A DNA stretch of 31,243 nucleotides from CAIJMI01 sp964448085 (lineage in GTDB: Bacteria > Patescibacteriota > Microgenomatia > UBA10105 > UBA927). This document shows, in pieces, positions 6,662 to 13,859 of the stretch. Under the pieces are notes generated by a model. The model was given only the letters and a program-made list of their open reading frames with translations. It had not been told where the DNA came from and made no database searches. The DNA is taken from the NCBI GenBank assembly GCA_964448085.1, contig CAYUUX010000009.1, positions 1 through 31,243 on the forward strand. Reading direction: 5' to 3'. The position numbers and the translations under genes are program-made. The number at the start of each line of letters is the position of its first letter. The first letter of the stretch is position 1.

Positions 6662-7612
6662 ATGTCTTTTTGGAATCAAATCTCTCTTCCCATAATCGGC
6701 ATGGCGCCGATGGACGGTATTACTGACCCTGCATTTCGGGCAACGCTTGATGTAATCGGCAAGCCAACTATTATGTACACGGAATTTGTGTCTGCTGATG
6801 GATTGTGCCGTAATCAAAAGCTTCTTCGCACATTTTCTTCTCACAACTCCAAAACACCCCTCATAGGACAGCTTTTCGGAAGCGACCCGGGGGCAATGGC
6901 TGAAGCGACATCAATTCTTCTGGAAAAAACCGGTGTTGTTGGTATTGATATAAACATGGGTTGCCCTAACAGAAGAATAGCCGCACACGGCGGAGGTGCT
7001 GCTTTAATTCGCCGTCCAACTGTTGCAACAAACATCCTTAAGCGTGTACACGACATTCTTCGCACATCCAAGCGTCCTATCGGCCTATCCGTCAAAACGC
7101 GTATTGGCTATGACAGCATTACAACAGAAGAGTGGATTGGGACTCTTTTGACAACACCCGTTGATGCAATAGCCCTCCATGGTCGAACGCTAAAAGAGCA
7201 ATATACAGGCAGTGCGCACTGGGGAGAAATTAAAAAAGCAGCACTTCTTGCAAAACGACAGGATAGAATATTGCTTGGGAATGGAGACATACTCTCTTTA
7301 CCGGAGGCTAAAGAACGGATAGTAAACGCTTCACCTGATGGTGTTCTTATCGGTCGCGTAGCCCTTGGAAACCCCTGGATATTTCAAGGAATAACACCCA
7401 CAACACATGAACGGATTCAGGCTGCAATACTTCATATCCGTAACTTTTTAGAGCTTTCATCACACGCTAATCCTTTATCTCTTCGAAAACACCTCGCTTG
7501 GTATACGAAGGGATTTCCCAATGCAGCGAACCTCCGCTCAAAAATTATGTGTATCACAACTCCCAAAGAGGCTCTTGCATTGTTTACACCCCTTTCTCAT
7601 GATCCTGCTTGA
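6662..7612 (+). CDS. dus: tRNA-dihydrouridine synthase
   Basis: FMN enzyme that reduces uridines in the tRNA D-loop using NADPH. The 316-aa protein begins with FWNQISLPIIGMAPMDGITD, the usual FMN-binding start of Dus. It then has the catalytic cysteine in DINMGCPNRR, the HGG-type ALIRRP segment, SVKTRIGYD, ALHGRTLKEQYTG and NGDI followed by GVLIGRVALGNPWIF, which binds the phosphate. I chose the ATG at 6662 because the family starts this way; an in-frame TTG at 6647 would add five residues. Which D-loop position it modifies cannot be told. It is divergent from the amidohydrolase through a very compact double promoter and followed closely by a three-gene run. Confidence 0.93.
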   Translation: MSFWNQISLPIIGMAPMDGITDPAFRATLDVIGKPTIMYTEFVSADGLCRNQKLLRTFSSHNSKTPLIGQLFGSDPGAMAEATSILLEKTGVVGIDINMGCPNRRIAAHGGGAALIRRPTVATNILKRVHDILRTSKRPIGLSVKTRIGYDSITTEEWIGTLLTTPVDAIALHGRTLKEQYTGSAHWGEIKKAALLAKRQDRILLGNGDILSLPEAKERIVNASPDGVLIGRVALGNPWIFQGITPTTHERIQAAILHIRNFLELSSHANPLSLRKHLAWYTKGFPNAANLRSKIMCITTPKEALALFTPLSHDPA

Positions 7613-7638
7613 TTTTTTCATGCCCAGTTATATATAGT
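7609..7638 (+). promoter_or_regulatory. Promoter of the 7647-9633 gene run
   Basis: TTGATT (7609-7614), an 18-nt spacer and TATAGT (7633-7638) predict a start at 7645, two nucleotides before the ATG at 7647. The -35 overlaps the dus stop codon. Confidence 0.45.
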
Positions 7639-7646
7639 GTATGGAT

Positions 7647-8099
7647 ATGAATACACAACAAGACCCAGAACCAAGTATTGAAGGACAAGTCGTTGAAGAA
7701 ACAGGTGCAGAACTTCTTGGCAACCTTGAATCGAGCATCAAGGAACATATTGCAAGTATTGATAAAGGCAAATCCGAGTTGAAAAAGCTCAAGGAAATGC
7801 TTTCTGATACCTATGCAAACGATCCTACATATATGGAACACGACAAAGCGGTGAAGGAGGCAACGAAAATCCGCACAAAGACGAAATCCGAACTCTTGAA
7901 ACAACCAGCTGCAGCTGATCTTGCTGGAAAAGTACGGGATCTTTCTGGTGAATTAAAAGATCTTCAGGCTGCTCTCTCAGATTATCTTCGGGAATACATG
8001 CGTTTGTCTGGATCAAATGAAATTGAAGGTGATGATGGAGAAGTTCGTGAGATCGTCTATGTTGCCAAACTCGTCAAACGATCCTCAAAATATCAATAA
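7647..8099 (+). CDS. Small acidic coiled-coil protein, unknown function
   Basis: About 150 aa, charged and without membrane segments. Residues 30-115 have the heptad-like pattern of a helical coiled coil (LESSIKEHIASIDKGKSEL, then KVRDLSGELKDLQAALSDYL), and the C-terminus is a short strand-like segment (EVREIVYVAKLVKR). I do not recognise a characterised family; CPR genomes carry similar hypothetical proteins. Two in-frame ATGs (7641 and 7647) are possible; the promoter position favours 7647. It is the first of three tightly spaced genes with the CofE-like ligase (2-nt gap) and the phosphodiester glycosidase, so it is probably cotranscribed with them. Confidence 0.72.
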   Translation: MNTQQDPEPSIEGQVVEETGAELLGNLESSIKEHIASIDKGKSELKKLKEMLSDTYANDPTYMEHDKAVKEATKIRTKTKSELLKQPAAADLAGKVRDLSGELKDLQAALSDYLREYMRLSGSNEIEGDDGEVREIVYVAKLVKRSSKYQ

Positions 8100-8101
8100 T
8101 C

Positions 8102-8851
8102 ATGAATATAACCGCATATAAAACAAAAGCAGTCGTTTCAGGCGATCGGTTAACGGCTATTCTTGACGAGAGTCTTCCACAATTGCACAACGGTGACATT
8201 GTCGTCATCACATCTAAAATTGTCAGCATCTGTCAAGGGAGAATACAGAAGACAACGACGGATGAGGAAAAATACGCACTCATTCGAGACGAGGCGCAAT
8301 ACTATATCGAAAATGACGCCACGAGGCGCTATCATATGGCTTTGACAGTTACCAATAATATTCTGATTCCCAATAGCGGTATTGATGAATCCAATGGTAA
8401 TGCCTATTACATATTATGGCCGGAGGATCCCCAAGAAGAAGCTGCACACGTTTGGAAATACCTTACCAAAAAACATAACCTTGCAACACTCGGAGTCATT
8501 ATAACGGATAGCCATACGACTCCTTTGCGATGGGGAACAACGGGTATTGGGATTGCTTGGTGCGGTTTTCACGCACTCAACAGTTATATCGGCAAACCTG
8601 ACATTTTTGGCAGACCACTTGAAGTCACAAAGGCAAATATTTTGGATGGATTCTCTGCGGCAGCAGTGCTAACTATGGGAGAGGGAAATGAACAAACACC
8701 GCTTGCGGTTATTTCTGATGTTCCTTTTGTTACCTTTCAAAACCGGCCACCAACTCAAGAAGAAACCGAGTCGCTTGTCATAACGCTTGATGATGATTTG
8801 TACTCACCAATCCTAACTTCCGCACCATGGAGCAAAGGAAAAAAAGAATAA
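8102..8851 (+). CDS. CofE-like (F420-0:L-glutamate ligase family) protein
   Basis: A 249-aa protein with the family's hallmarks in order: DIVVITSKIVSICQGR near the N-terminus, NILIPNSGIDESNG (IPN-GIDESN), then GVIITDSHTTPLRWGTTGIG, KPDIFGRPLEVTKANILDG and AAAVLTMGEGNEQTPLAVI. In methanogens and actinobacteria CofE adds gamma-linked glutamates to coenzyme F420-0 using GTP. CPR bacteria are not known to make F420, so the true substrate is probably something else; this family assignment is structural, not a claim of F420 synthesis. The 3' end overlaps the next gene by 25 nt, indicating translational coupling. Confidence 0.85.
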   Translation: MNITAYKTKAVVSGDRLTAILDESLPQLHNGDIVVITSKIVSICQGRIQKTTTDEEKYALIRDEAQYYIENDATRRYHMALTVTNNILIPNSGIDESNGNAYYILWPEDPQEEAAHVWKYLTKKHNLATLGVIITDSHTTPLRWGTTGIGIAWCGFHALNSYIGKPDIFGRPLEVTKANILDGFSAAAVLTMGEGNEQTPLAVISDVPFVTFQNRPPTQEETESLVITLDDDLYSPILTSAPWSKGKKE

Positions 8852-9633
8852 CAGTTCTATTTATTCTTGTCGTACTTACAACGGCTGCAATCCTGGGAGT
8901 AAACTTCTACCGTTTCCAACAAACTCAAGGCACCGTTTCCGATCAACCTGCATCAATGCAAAATATTTCCTTTGAATCACCTTCACCATCAAAAGAACAC
9001 AAGACGATTGAATTGCGGGGTGTTTCCTATACGTATGATTATTTTACAGTTAAAGATATTTCACGCTTGAAACTCTATGAAAATTTTACCGTTCGTAAGA
9101 CGATTGACGAAGTTGCTGGAGAAAAACATTGTCAATTTGCTATTAACGCGGGATTTTATGATACGAACAACTCGCCGCTTGGAGTATTTGTCGGTACGGA
9201 TTATACACGTCGCACTCCCCTTTCAAGCGCGCTATTTAACGGGTATATTTTTGTATTACATGACACTGCGTTTATCCAGGATGCACTCCCAGAAGGCTAT
9301 TCATTAGCACTTCAATCTGGCCCGATTCTCCTGGAACACAACGAATATCGAACCCTTCACATCCAAGATGACGAGGAAGCAAGACGGATGGTTGCAGCAA
9401 AGACAGCTTCCAGAGATCTTATTTTCATGGCTATCGCCTTTCCCAATTCATCCTATCAAGGTCCATTTCTTCAAAATCTTCCAGAAGTCCTTCGCTCTAT
9501 TGCGCATAACGAACACCTTATACTCACAGATGGAATCAATCTTGACGGAGGTAGTGCATCTGCTTTTATCGGTCCAACATTTCAGTTTTCGGAACTCAAC
9601 CCCGTCGGAGGAGTTTTTTGCCTTACACAATAA
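8827..9633 (+). CDS. Membrane-anchored phosphodiester glycosidase (NAGPA/DUF2233 family)
   Basis: A 268-aa exported protein. Residues 1-25 contain a basic N-terminus and one hydrophobic helix (ITVLFILVVLTTAAILGV), so it is anchored with the domain outside. The body shows the phosphodiester glycosidase pattern: CQFAINAGFYD, PLGVFVG, LALQSGPILL, then the LILTDGINLDGGSAS motif. The family includes the enzyme that removes GlcNAc from a GlcNAc-1-phospho-6-mannose diester, as well as bacterial surface glycan-processing proteins. A role in trimming a phosphodiester-linked sugar on the cell surface or on imported polymer is plausible. It overlaps the CofE-like gene by 25 nt. Confidence 0.85.
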   Translation: MEQRKKRITVLFILVVLTTAAILGVNFYRFQQTQGTVSDQPASMQNISFESPSPSKEHKTIELRGVSYTYDYFTVKDISRLKLYENFTVRKTIDEVAGEKHCQFAINAGFYDTNNSPLGVFVGTDYTRRTPLSSALFNGYIFVLHDTAFIQDALPEGYSLALQSGPILLEHNEYRTLHIQDDEEARRMVAAKTASRDLIFMAIAFPNSSYQGPFLQNLPEVLRSIAHNEHLILTDGINLDGGSASAFIGPTFQFSELNPVGGVFCLTQ

Positions 9634-9638
9634 CCCCC

Positions 9639-9667
9639 GTGTCACTAGCCTGAAAAATTGGTATAAT
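9639..9667 (+). promoter_or_regulatory. tRNA-Lys promoter
   Basis: GTGTCA (9639-9644, 4/6 match to TTGACA), a 17-nt spacer and perfect TATAAT (9662-9667). The predicted start is 9674, 13 nt before the mature tRNA. It shows that TATAAT is a genuine -10 box in this organism. Confidence 0.65.
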
Positions 9668-9686
9668 AAAGCGTATCCAAATTATA

Positions 9687-9759
9687 GGGTCGGTAGCTCA
9701 ATTGGTAGAGCAGCAGCCTTTTAAGCTGTTGGTTCCGGGTCCGAGTCCCGGCCGGCTCA
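9687..9759 (+). tRNA. tRNA-Lys (UUU)
   Basis: A full cloverleaf: acceptor GGGTCGG pairs with CCGGCTC (two G-U pairs), D-stem GCTC/GAGC, anticodon stem GCAGC/GCTGT with loop CTTTTAA (anticodon TTT), 5-nt variable loop TGGTT, T-stem CCGGG/CCCGG, discriminator A at 9759. CCA is not encoded. The T-loop reads TCCGAGT, i.e. C at position 55 instead of the nearly universal U. A good promoter lies just upstream. Confidence 0.95.
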
Positions 9760-9801
9760 CAAGCACGTATCCTCAAACAGCTTCGGCATCTAATTATTTG
9801 A

Positions 9802-9807
9802 TATACT
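9802..9807 (+). promoter_or_regulatory. -10 box of the small exported peptide gene
   Basis: TATACT at 9802-9807 predicts a start at 9814, four nucleotides before the ATG at 9818. No clear -35 is seen. Confidence 0.4.
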
Positions 9808-9817
9808 TAGTTAAATC

Positions 9818-10045
9818 ATGAAAAGAATACTACTCCTTTTGTTTCTATTTTTACTCTATATTTTTTTTGTAAATTTGGTTCCAGGAGAATGGCACAAAGA
9901 TTGTAACGGTTTTCGTTATGGATCTTCCTTGAAATGCCCTACAAACGGGATGTTACCAAACCCATTACCAAAAAATGAAAGTAATAGACAAAACGCAATT
10001 AATGATATTCTCACATTAATTAATACAATTGACTTTAGTAAATAA
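9818..10045 (+). CDS. Small exported or membrane-anchored protein, unknown
   Basis: A 75-aa ORF. Residues 1-20 are KR followed by a strongly hydrophobic helix (ILLLLFLFLLYIFFVNLV), which is a signal peptide or membrane anchor. The mature part is short and contains two cysteines spaced by ten residues (DCNGFRYGSSLKCP) that could form a disulfide, a proline-rich turn (MLPNPLPKN) and an amphipathic C-terminal helix (NAINDILTLINTIDF). No lipobox and no family that I recognise. A -10 box lies just before the ATG. The gene lies between tRNA-Lys and alr, and its stop is 29 nt before the preferred alr start. Confidence 0.6.
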   Translation: MKRILLLLFLFLLYIFFVNLVPGEWHKDCNGFRYGSSLKCPTNGMLPNPLPKNESNRQNAINDILTLINTIDFSK

Positions 10046-10073
10046 GTTCACACATTTAACCGTTTATATATCT

Positions 10074-11219
10074 ATGCTTTTCCCTCTACGAATCCCTTTT
10101 TATCGAAAAACATACAAAAGTCTCAACAACCTATTGATATCAAAATCCGCGCTAAAACATAATTATAGAGAACTCCAACACCATCATCCACAATGTGCCA
10201 TATGTCCTGTTCTCAAGAGCAATGCATACGGACATGGCATAAAACTTGTAGCCCCTGTGGTTGATGCGTTCAAGCCACCATATATTTGTGTGGACAGTCT
10301 TTTTGAAGCCTATGAACTCTATAGATACCGTATACAGTCACAGGTATTTATCATGGGATACACAAATCCGGAAAACCTTCGTATTAAAAAACTTCCATTT
10401 GCTTTCTCTGTATTTGATCAAGACACGGTCAAAATGTTGTCTCGCTTTCAACCAAATGCACAGGTACACATTAAAATCGACACGGGTATGTCTCGCTATG
10501 GACTCAAGATTTCTGAATTACGATCGTATGTTCGTTTTATTAAAACGCAACATGTACAGGTTGTGGGTCTTTGGTCTCATTTTGCCGATGCGGATAACCC
10601 AAAGTCACGCACAATGATTGCCAAACAACTTGCCGCATACAAACAAGGATTGCGTATTTTGCAAAACGAAGGTATTAACCCAACATGGCGACATATTTCA
10701 AATTCTTCAGGAGCATACAAAGTCTTTGATTCTGTATTTACCATGATTCGAACCGGAGGGGCGCTGTACGGAATTGATCAGCTCCAAACCGATGATCCCG
10801 CACATTCTTTACTGCAATTACAACCAGTTGCAACAGTAACGTCAACAATCACGCAGATCAAAACAATTCAAAAAGGAGACACAGTTGGATACAACAATAC
10901 ATATGCGGCAAAAAAGAAGGTAACACTTGCAGTTCTTCCCATAGGGTATTTTGATGGGGTTGACCGTCGATTAAGTAATTGTGGCTTTGTTGAGGTACAT
11001 GGACATGCTTGCCCAATAATCGGGCGGGTATCAATGAACATCACAACAATTGACATTAGTGCTGTTTCTGACACCCATGTTGGAGATACGTGTATTGTCT
11101 ACAGTAATAATCCACAGTCCCCCTGTTCAATACGAAATCAAGCATACAGCGCGCACACAATTCCAGATGATCTCCTTGCGCATCTTAATCCAACAATACA
11201 TCGGGAACTCGTTGCGTAA
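10074..11219 (+). CDS. alr: Alanine racemase
   Basis: PLP enzyme that converts L-Ala to D-Ala for peptidoglycan. From the ATG at 10074 the protein is 381 aa. The PLP lysine is in CPVLKSNAYGHG close to the N-terminus. The other landmarks are HIKIDTGMSRYG, GLWSHFADAD, HISNSSGA, MIRTGGALYGI, the catalytic tyrosine in VGYNNTY, LPIGYFDGVDRR and the GRVSMN segment of the C-terminal beta domain. The frame is open up to a TTG at 10029, which would overlap the previous gene by 17 nt; the ATG fits the family better. With MurT/GatD at the other end of the window it shows that the cell makes peptidoglycan. No hairpin terminator is visible before the convergent rplS gene. Confidence 0.93.
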   Translation: MLFPLRIPFYRKTYKSLNNLLISKSALKHNYRELQHHHPQCAICPVLKSNAYGHGIKLVAPVVDAFKPPYICVDSLFEAYELYRYRIQSQVFIMGYTNPENLRIKKLPFAFSVFDQDTVKMLSRFQPNAQVHIKIDTGMSRYGLKISELRSYVRFIKTQHVQVVGLWSHFADADNPKSRTMIAKQLAAYKQGLRILQNEGINPTWRHISNSSGAYKVFDSVFTMIRTGGALYGIDQLQTDDPAHSLLQLQPVATVTSTITQIKTIQKGDTVGYNNTYAAKKKVTLAVLPIGYFDGVDRRLSNCGFVEVHGHACPIIGRVSMNITTIDISAVSDTHVGDTCIVYSNNPQSPCSIRNQAYSAHTIPDDLLAHLNPTIHRELVA

Positions 11220-11254
11220 ATGAAGTATCTGTAAGAAGAAATCAACTCTTTACT

Positions 11255-11647
11255 TTAAACTTTTTGTCGTACTGGCCCTTCAGATGCCTCTTCAATTTTT
11301 GTAGCCTGACGACCTTTCCGTGAACGCAAGTAATAAAGCTTAGAACGACGCACTTCCCCATGTTTTTTTACCTCAATTTTCTTTATCCATGGAGAAATCA
11401 AAGGAAAAATACGTTCGATGCCAATCGCACCGACACCTATTTTCCGCACGGTCATCATTTGATTCTCATGAGAACCCTTAAATGCAAGAACGATCCCTTC
11501 AAATACTTGAATACGTTCATGTGTTTCTTCTTTCACTTCCCGTTTCGTCTTGCCTGCAATTTTTTCATGTTCAATCAGCTTGTAATGCACACGTACGGTA
11601 TCCCCGACATGAATTGCAGTAGTGTTCCAGTTCGCCTGATTAGCCAT
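11255..11647 (-). CDS. rplS: 50S ribosomal protein L19
   Basis: Structural protein of the large subunit at the 30S-50S interface. The 130-aa protein is recognised by the N-terminal IHVGDTVRVHYK, the core ERIQVFEGIVLAFKG, TVRKIGVGAIGIERIFPL and the C-terminal RRSKLYYLRSRKGR. It is about 15 residues longer than usual because of a basic/acidic insertion (EHEKIAGKTKREVKEETH) after the first strand and a short tail. The start is fixed by homology, and a perfect TATAAT lies in the 18-nt gap to pyrG just upstream. It therefore has its own promoter although it follows pyrG on the same strand. Confidence 0.97.
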   Translation of the reverse strand: MANQANWNTTAIHVGDTVRVHYKLIEHEKIAGKTKREVKEETHERIQVFEGIVLAFKGSHENQMMTVRKIGVGAIGIERIFPLISPWIKKIEVKKHGEVRRSKLYYLRSRKGRQATKIEEASEGPVRQKV

Positions 11648-11655
11648 AGGCTGTT

Positions 11656-11684
11656 ATTATACTATTTAGCTTCGATGTGTACAA
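11656..11684 (-). promoter_or_regulatory. rplS promoter with 2-nt leader
   Basis: TTGTAC (11684 to 11679), a 17-nt spacer and perfect TATAAT (11661 to 11656), predicting a start at 11649, two nucleotides before the ATG at 11647. The -35 lies inside the 3' end of pyrG. No autoregulatory leader structure is possible with so short a 5' UTR. Confidence 0.6.
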
Positions 11685-13324
11685 GCCTCGATAAAGTCCA
11701 AAAAGAGCGGGTGTGGAATGAGTGGAGTGGACCGGTATTCAGGATGGTACTGCGTTCCGACAAAAAACGGGTGTTCTGATTTAGGCAATTCTACTATTTC
11801 CACAAGGTCTTCAACGATTGATTTGCCCGACAACAACAGCCCCGACTCTTCAAATTGACGTTTGTAGTCATTATTAAATTCATACCGATGCCTGTGCCTT
11901 TCGCCAACAATTCTCTTATTTGCATCTTCATACCCCTGGTGTTCTATATAGCTATGATCAGCGATACTTCCAGCAGCAATCTGACACTCCCATCTACCAA
12001 GCCGCATGGTTCCGCCATACGCACGCCTTTGTAGCACCTCCTTTTGCCCAGATATCATGTGGATGACCGGATACGGAGTCTTTGCGTCACATTCTGTTGT
12101 ATGTGCGCCAATAAGTTTCAATACGTTTCGTGCATATTCAACAACTGCCAGTTGCATGCCATAGCAAAGACCCAAATAGGGTATTTTATGCGTACGGGCG
12201 TATTCAATTGCCCGTATTTTGCCTTCAACACCCCTCGGACCCCACCCGATGGGTACGATAATCCCATCCGCCTCGTGCAATTGTTCAAGGCCGCCTGTTT
12301 CCAGTTTCTCTGACTGTACCCAAATATTCTCAACTTCTACCCCTTTTGCCCAACTCGCATGATCTATTGCATCAAGAAGAGCTGCGTAGCTATCACGAAG
12401 CTCGTATTCACCGGTTGCAAAATATTTACCGACGATCGCTAAACGTACTTTTGCGCGTTTTTTTGCTGTAATGGTTTGCACCATCGTTTCCCATTGTGAA
12501 AGATCAAGTGACTTCCCCTTTGAAAACCCAAGCATTGTTAATATCTTTTCATCAAACTCCTGGTCGGCGAATTGCTTTGGAATTTCGTATACACTTCTCA
12601 CATCAGGATTATTGATGATATTTTCAGGCTCAACGTTGCAAAACAGGGCAAAGCGTGCCCGACGTCTCTCATCTACAGCTTTCTCTCCTCGGGCAACAAT
12701 AAAATCCGGCTGGATGCCCATAGAGTTTAACGTTCGTACAGAAAGCTGCGTAGGTTTTGTTTTTGGTTCACCCAAGTGGGAGGGGGTTGGTAAGTAGCTA
12801 ACGTGTATATGAATGACCGTATTTTTTCTGTCCCGAGAGAGAATCCGAGATGCTTCATAATACAGCATATTTTGATATTCCCCTGCTGTACCGCCCAGTT
12901 CAACAACAACAATATCTGCGTTTTCAACAGTAGCAGCATGCTGAATGCGACGGATAATCTCATCTGTCACATGGGGAATCGCCTCAACGTCTTCTCCTTT
13001 ATATTTAAAATTTCGCTCTCGGTTAATAACAGTTTGATAGATTTGCCCCATCGTTATGTAGTTATGACTCTTCATGTTCACGCCCAAAAACTTTTCGTAG
13101 GTTCCCATATCCATGTCTGCCTCGGTTCCATCATCCAAAAGGTACGGGTCCCCATGTTCGATGGGATTAATAAGACCAGCGTCGATGTTGAGATAATTTT
13201 CACATTTTACGCACGTAATTTTGAAACCACGAAGACCCAGAAGAAGTGCTATTGCAGCTGTGGTGTTTCCTTTGCCTAGACCTGATATTACACCGCCCGA
13301 TACGAAGATATATTTAGTAAGCAT
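11666..13324 (-). CDS. pyrG: CTP synthase, divergent type
   Basis: Makes CTP from UTP, ATP and glutamine. The 552-aa protein has an N-terminal synthetase domain (P-loop FVSGGVISGLGKG) and a C-terminal class I glutaminase domain with nucleophile GLCYGMQ and the HPE motif GTQYHPEYRS. The core is full length, but several normally invariant segments differ: the usual DPYxNxDPGTM stretch reads ENYLNIDAGLI, HGEVFV reads HGDPYL, and EVGGTVGDIES reads ELGGTAGEYQN. This places it in a divergent branch, probably a CPR type, rather than marking decay. The ATG at 13324 agrees with the family start. It is followed by rplS after 18 nt. Confidence 0.96.
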   Translation of the reverse strand: MLTKYIFVSGGVISGLGKGNTTAAIALLLGLRGFKITCVKCENYLNIDAGLINPIEHGDPYLLDDGTEADMDMGTYEKFLGVNMKSHNYITMGQIYQTVINRERNFKYKGEDVEAIPHVTDEIIRRIQHAATVENADIVVVELGGTAGEYQNMLYYEASRILSRDRKNTVIHIHVSYLPTPSHLGEPKTKPTQLSVRTLNSMGIQPDFIVARGEKAVDERRRARFALFCNVEPENIINNPDVRSVYEIPKQFADQEFDEKILTMLGFSKGKSLDLSQWETMVQTITAKKRAKVRLAIVGKYFATGEYELRDSYAALLDAIDHASWAKGVEVENIWVQSEKLETGGLEQLHEADGIIVPIGWGPRGVEGKIRAIEYARTHKIPYLGLCYGMQLAVVEYARNVLKLIGAHTTECDAKTPYPVIHMISGQKEVLQRRAYGGTMRLGRWECQIAAGSIADHSYIEHQGYEDANKRIVGERHRHRYEFNNDYKRQFEESGLLLSGKSIVEDLVEIVELPKSEHPFFVGTQYHPEYRSTPLIPHPLFLDFIEACTHRS

Positions 13325-13329
13325 ACTCT

Positions 13330-13358
13330 AGGTTACCAAAAACTCAGGGGCTCGTCAA
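13330..13358 (-). promoter_or_regulatory. Putative pyrG promoter
   Basis: TTGACG (13358 to 13353), a 17-nt spacer and TAACCT (13335 to 13330), whose T1, A2 and T6 match the most conserved -10 positions. The predicted start at 13323 falls on the pyrG ATG (13324). The -35 lies in the loop and arm of the hairpin that overlaps the end of the CBS gene. Confidence 0.4.
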
Positions 13359-13364
13359 CGAGCC
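13336..13364 (-). terminator. Possible rho-independent terminator of the CBS gene
   Basis: GGCTCG and CGAGCC (13364 to 13349) form a 6-bp GC-rich stem around TTGA, extendable by one T-A pair. After six bases a run of five T follows on the minus strand (13340 to 13336). The stem includes the stop codon of the CBS gene. The distance to the T run is longer than ideal, so the terminator activity is uncertain. Confidence 0.35.
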
Positions 13365-13849
13365 TTCGAATTCCTTTTGGGGAGTGCACAAAGATAAATG
13401 CGCTTTTTATTTGCCTTAAAAAGCGCTTGGAAGATATCGGATTTCGTTATCATACCGATCAGTTTTCCGTTCTCCTTTACAACCGGCATTTGATCGATAT
13501 GGTGCGCAATCATACGACCCAATGCCCGCATCACCGACGAATCAGGAGTTGTCGTTAACACGCGTTTTTTCATGATGTTTTTTGTTCTTTTGCTTAAAAC
13601 CTCACTAAAATCCTTATCGAAGACATCCAGTTTCTCTGAAGTAACGAAATCCTGAACATATTCCTGATAATCAGGATATAACAACCGAAGAACATCCTCA
13701 CGCACAACAATGCCCACCAATTGACGCTTTGAATTTAATAGGGGGAGCGAATTCAACTTCTTTTCAAAAAATAATGGAAGGATATCGCATACAGAGGAAT
13801 CCAGAGATGCTGTAACCGGAGTTTTCTGCATTACCTTTGATACCAACAT
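13355..13849 (-). CDS. Tandem CBS-domain protein
   Basis: About 164 aa made up almost entirely of two CBS motifs: the first from VSKVMQKTPVTASLDSSV to LVGIVVREDVLRLLY, the second from TKNIMKKRVLTTTPDSSV to LIGMITKSDIFQALF. CBS pairs bind adenosine nucleotides (AMP, ATP, SAM) and usually sense energy state; here no effector domain is attached, so it would act in trans or as a dimer. The tail is basic (KKRIYLCALPKRNSKAR). The frame is open up to 13894, but an excellent promoter overlaps that extension, fixing the start at 13849. It lies between the ATP synthase-upp operon and pyrG. Confidence 0.88.
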   Translation of the reverse strand: MLVSKVMQKTPVTASLDSSVCDILPLFFEKKLNSLPLLNSKRQLVGIVVREDVLRLLYPDYQEYVQDFVTSEKLDVFDKDFSEVLSKRTKNIMKKRVLTTTPDSSVMRALGRMIAHHIDQMPVVKENGKLIGMITKSDIFQALFKANKKRIYLCALPKRNSKAR

Positions 13850-13859
13850 AGGTCTATAC

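Noticed and set aside
6620..6844. 75-codon N-terminal extension of the amidohydrolase frame
   Set aside because: It overlaps the dus coding region, is Arg/Lys/His-rich and unlike the family, and a -10 box sits directly before the ATG at 6619.
10029..10069. TTGACT at 10029 as -35 of an alr promoter
   Set aside because: The nearest -10-like sequence (TTATAT near 10064) would give a spacer of about 29 nt, far from 17.
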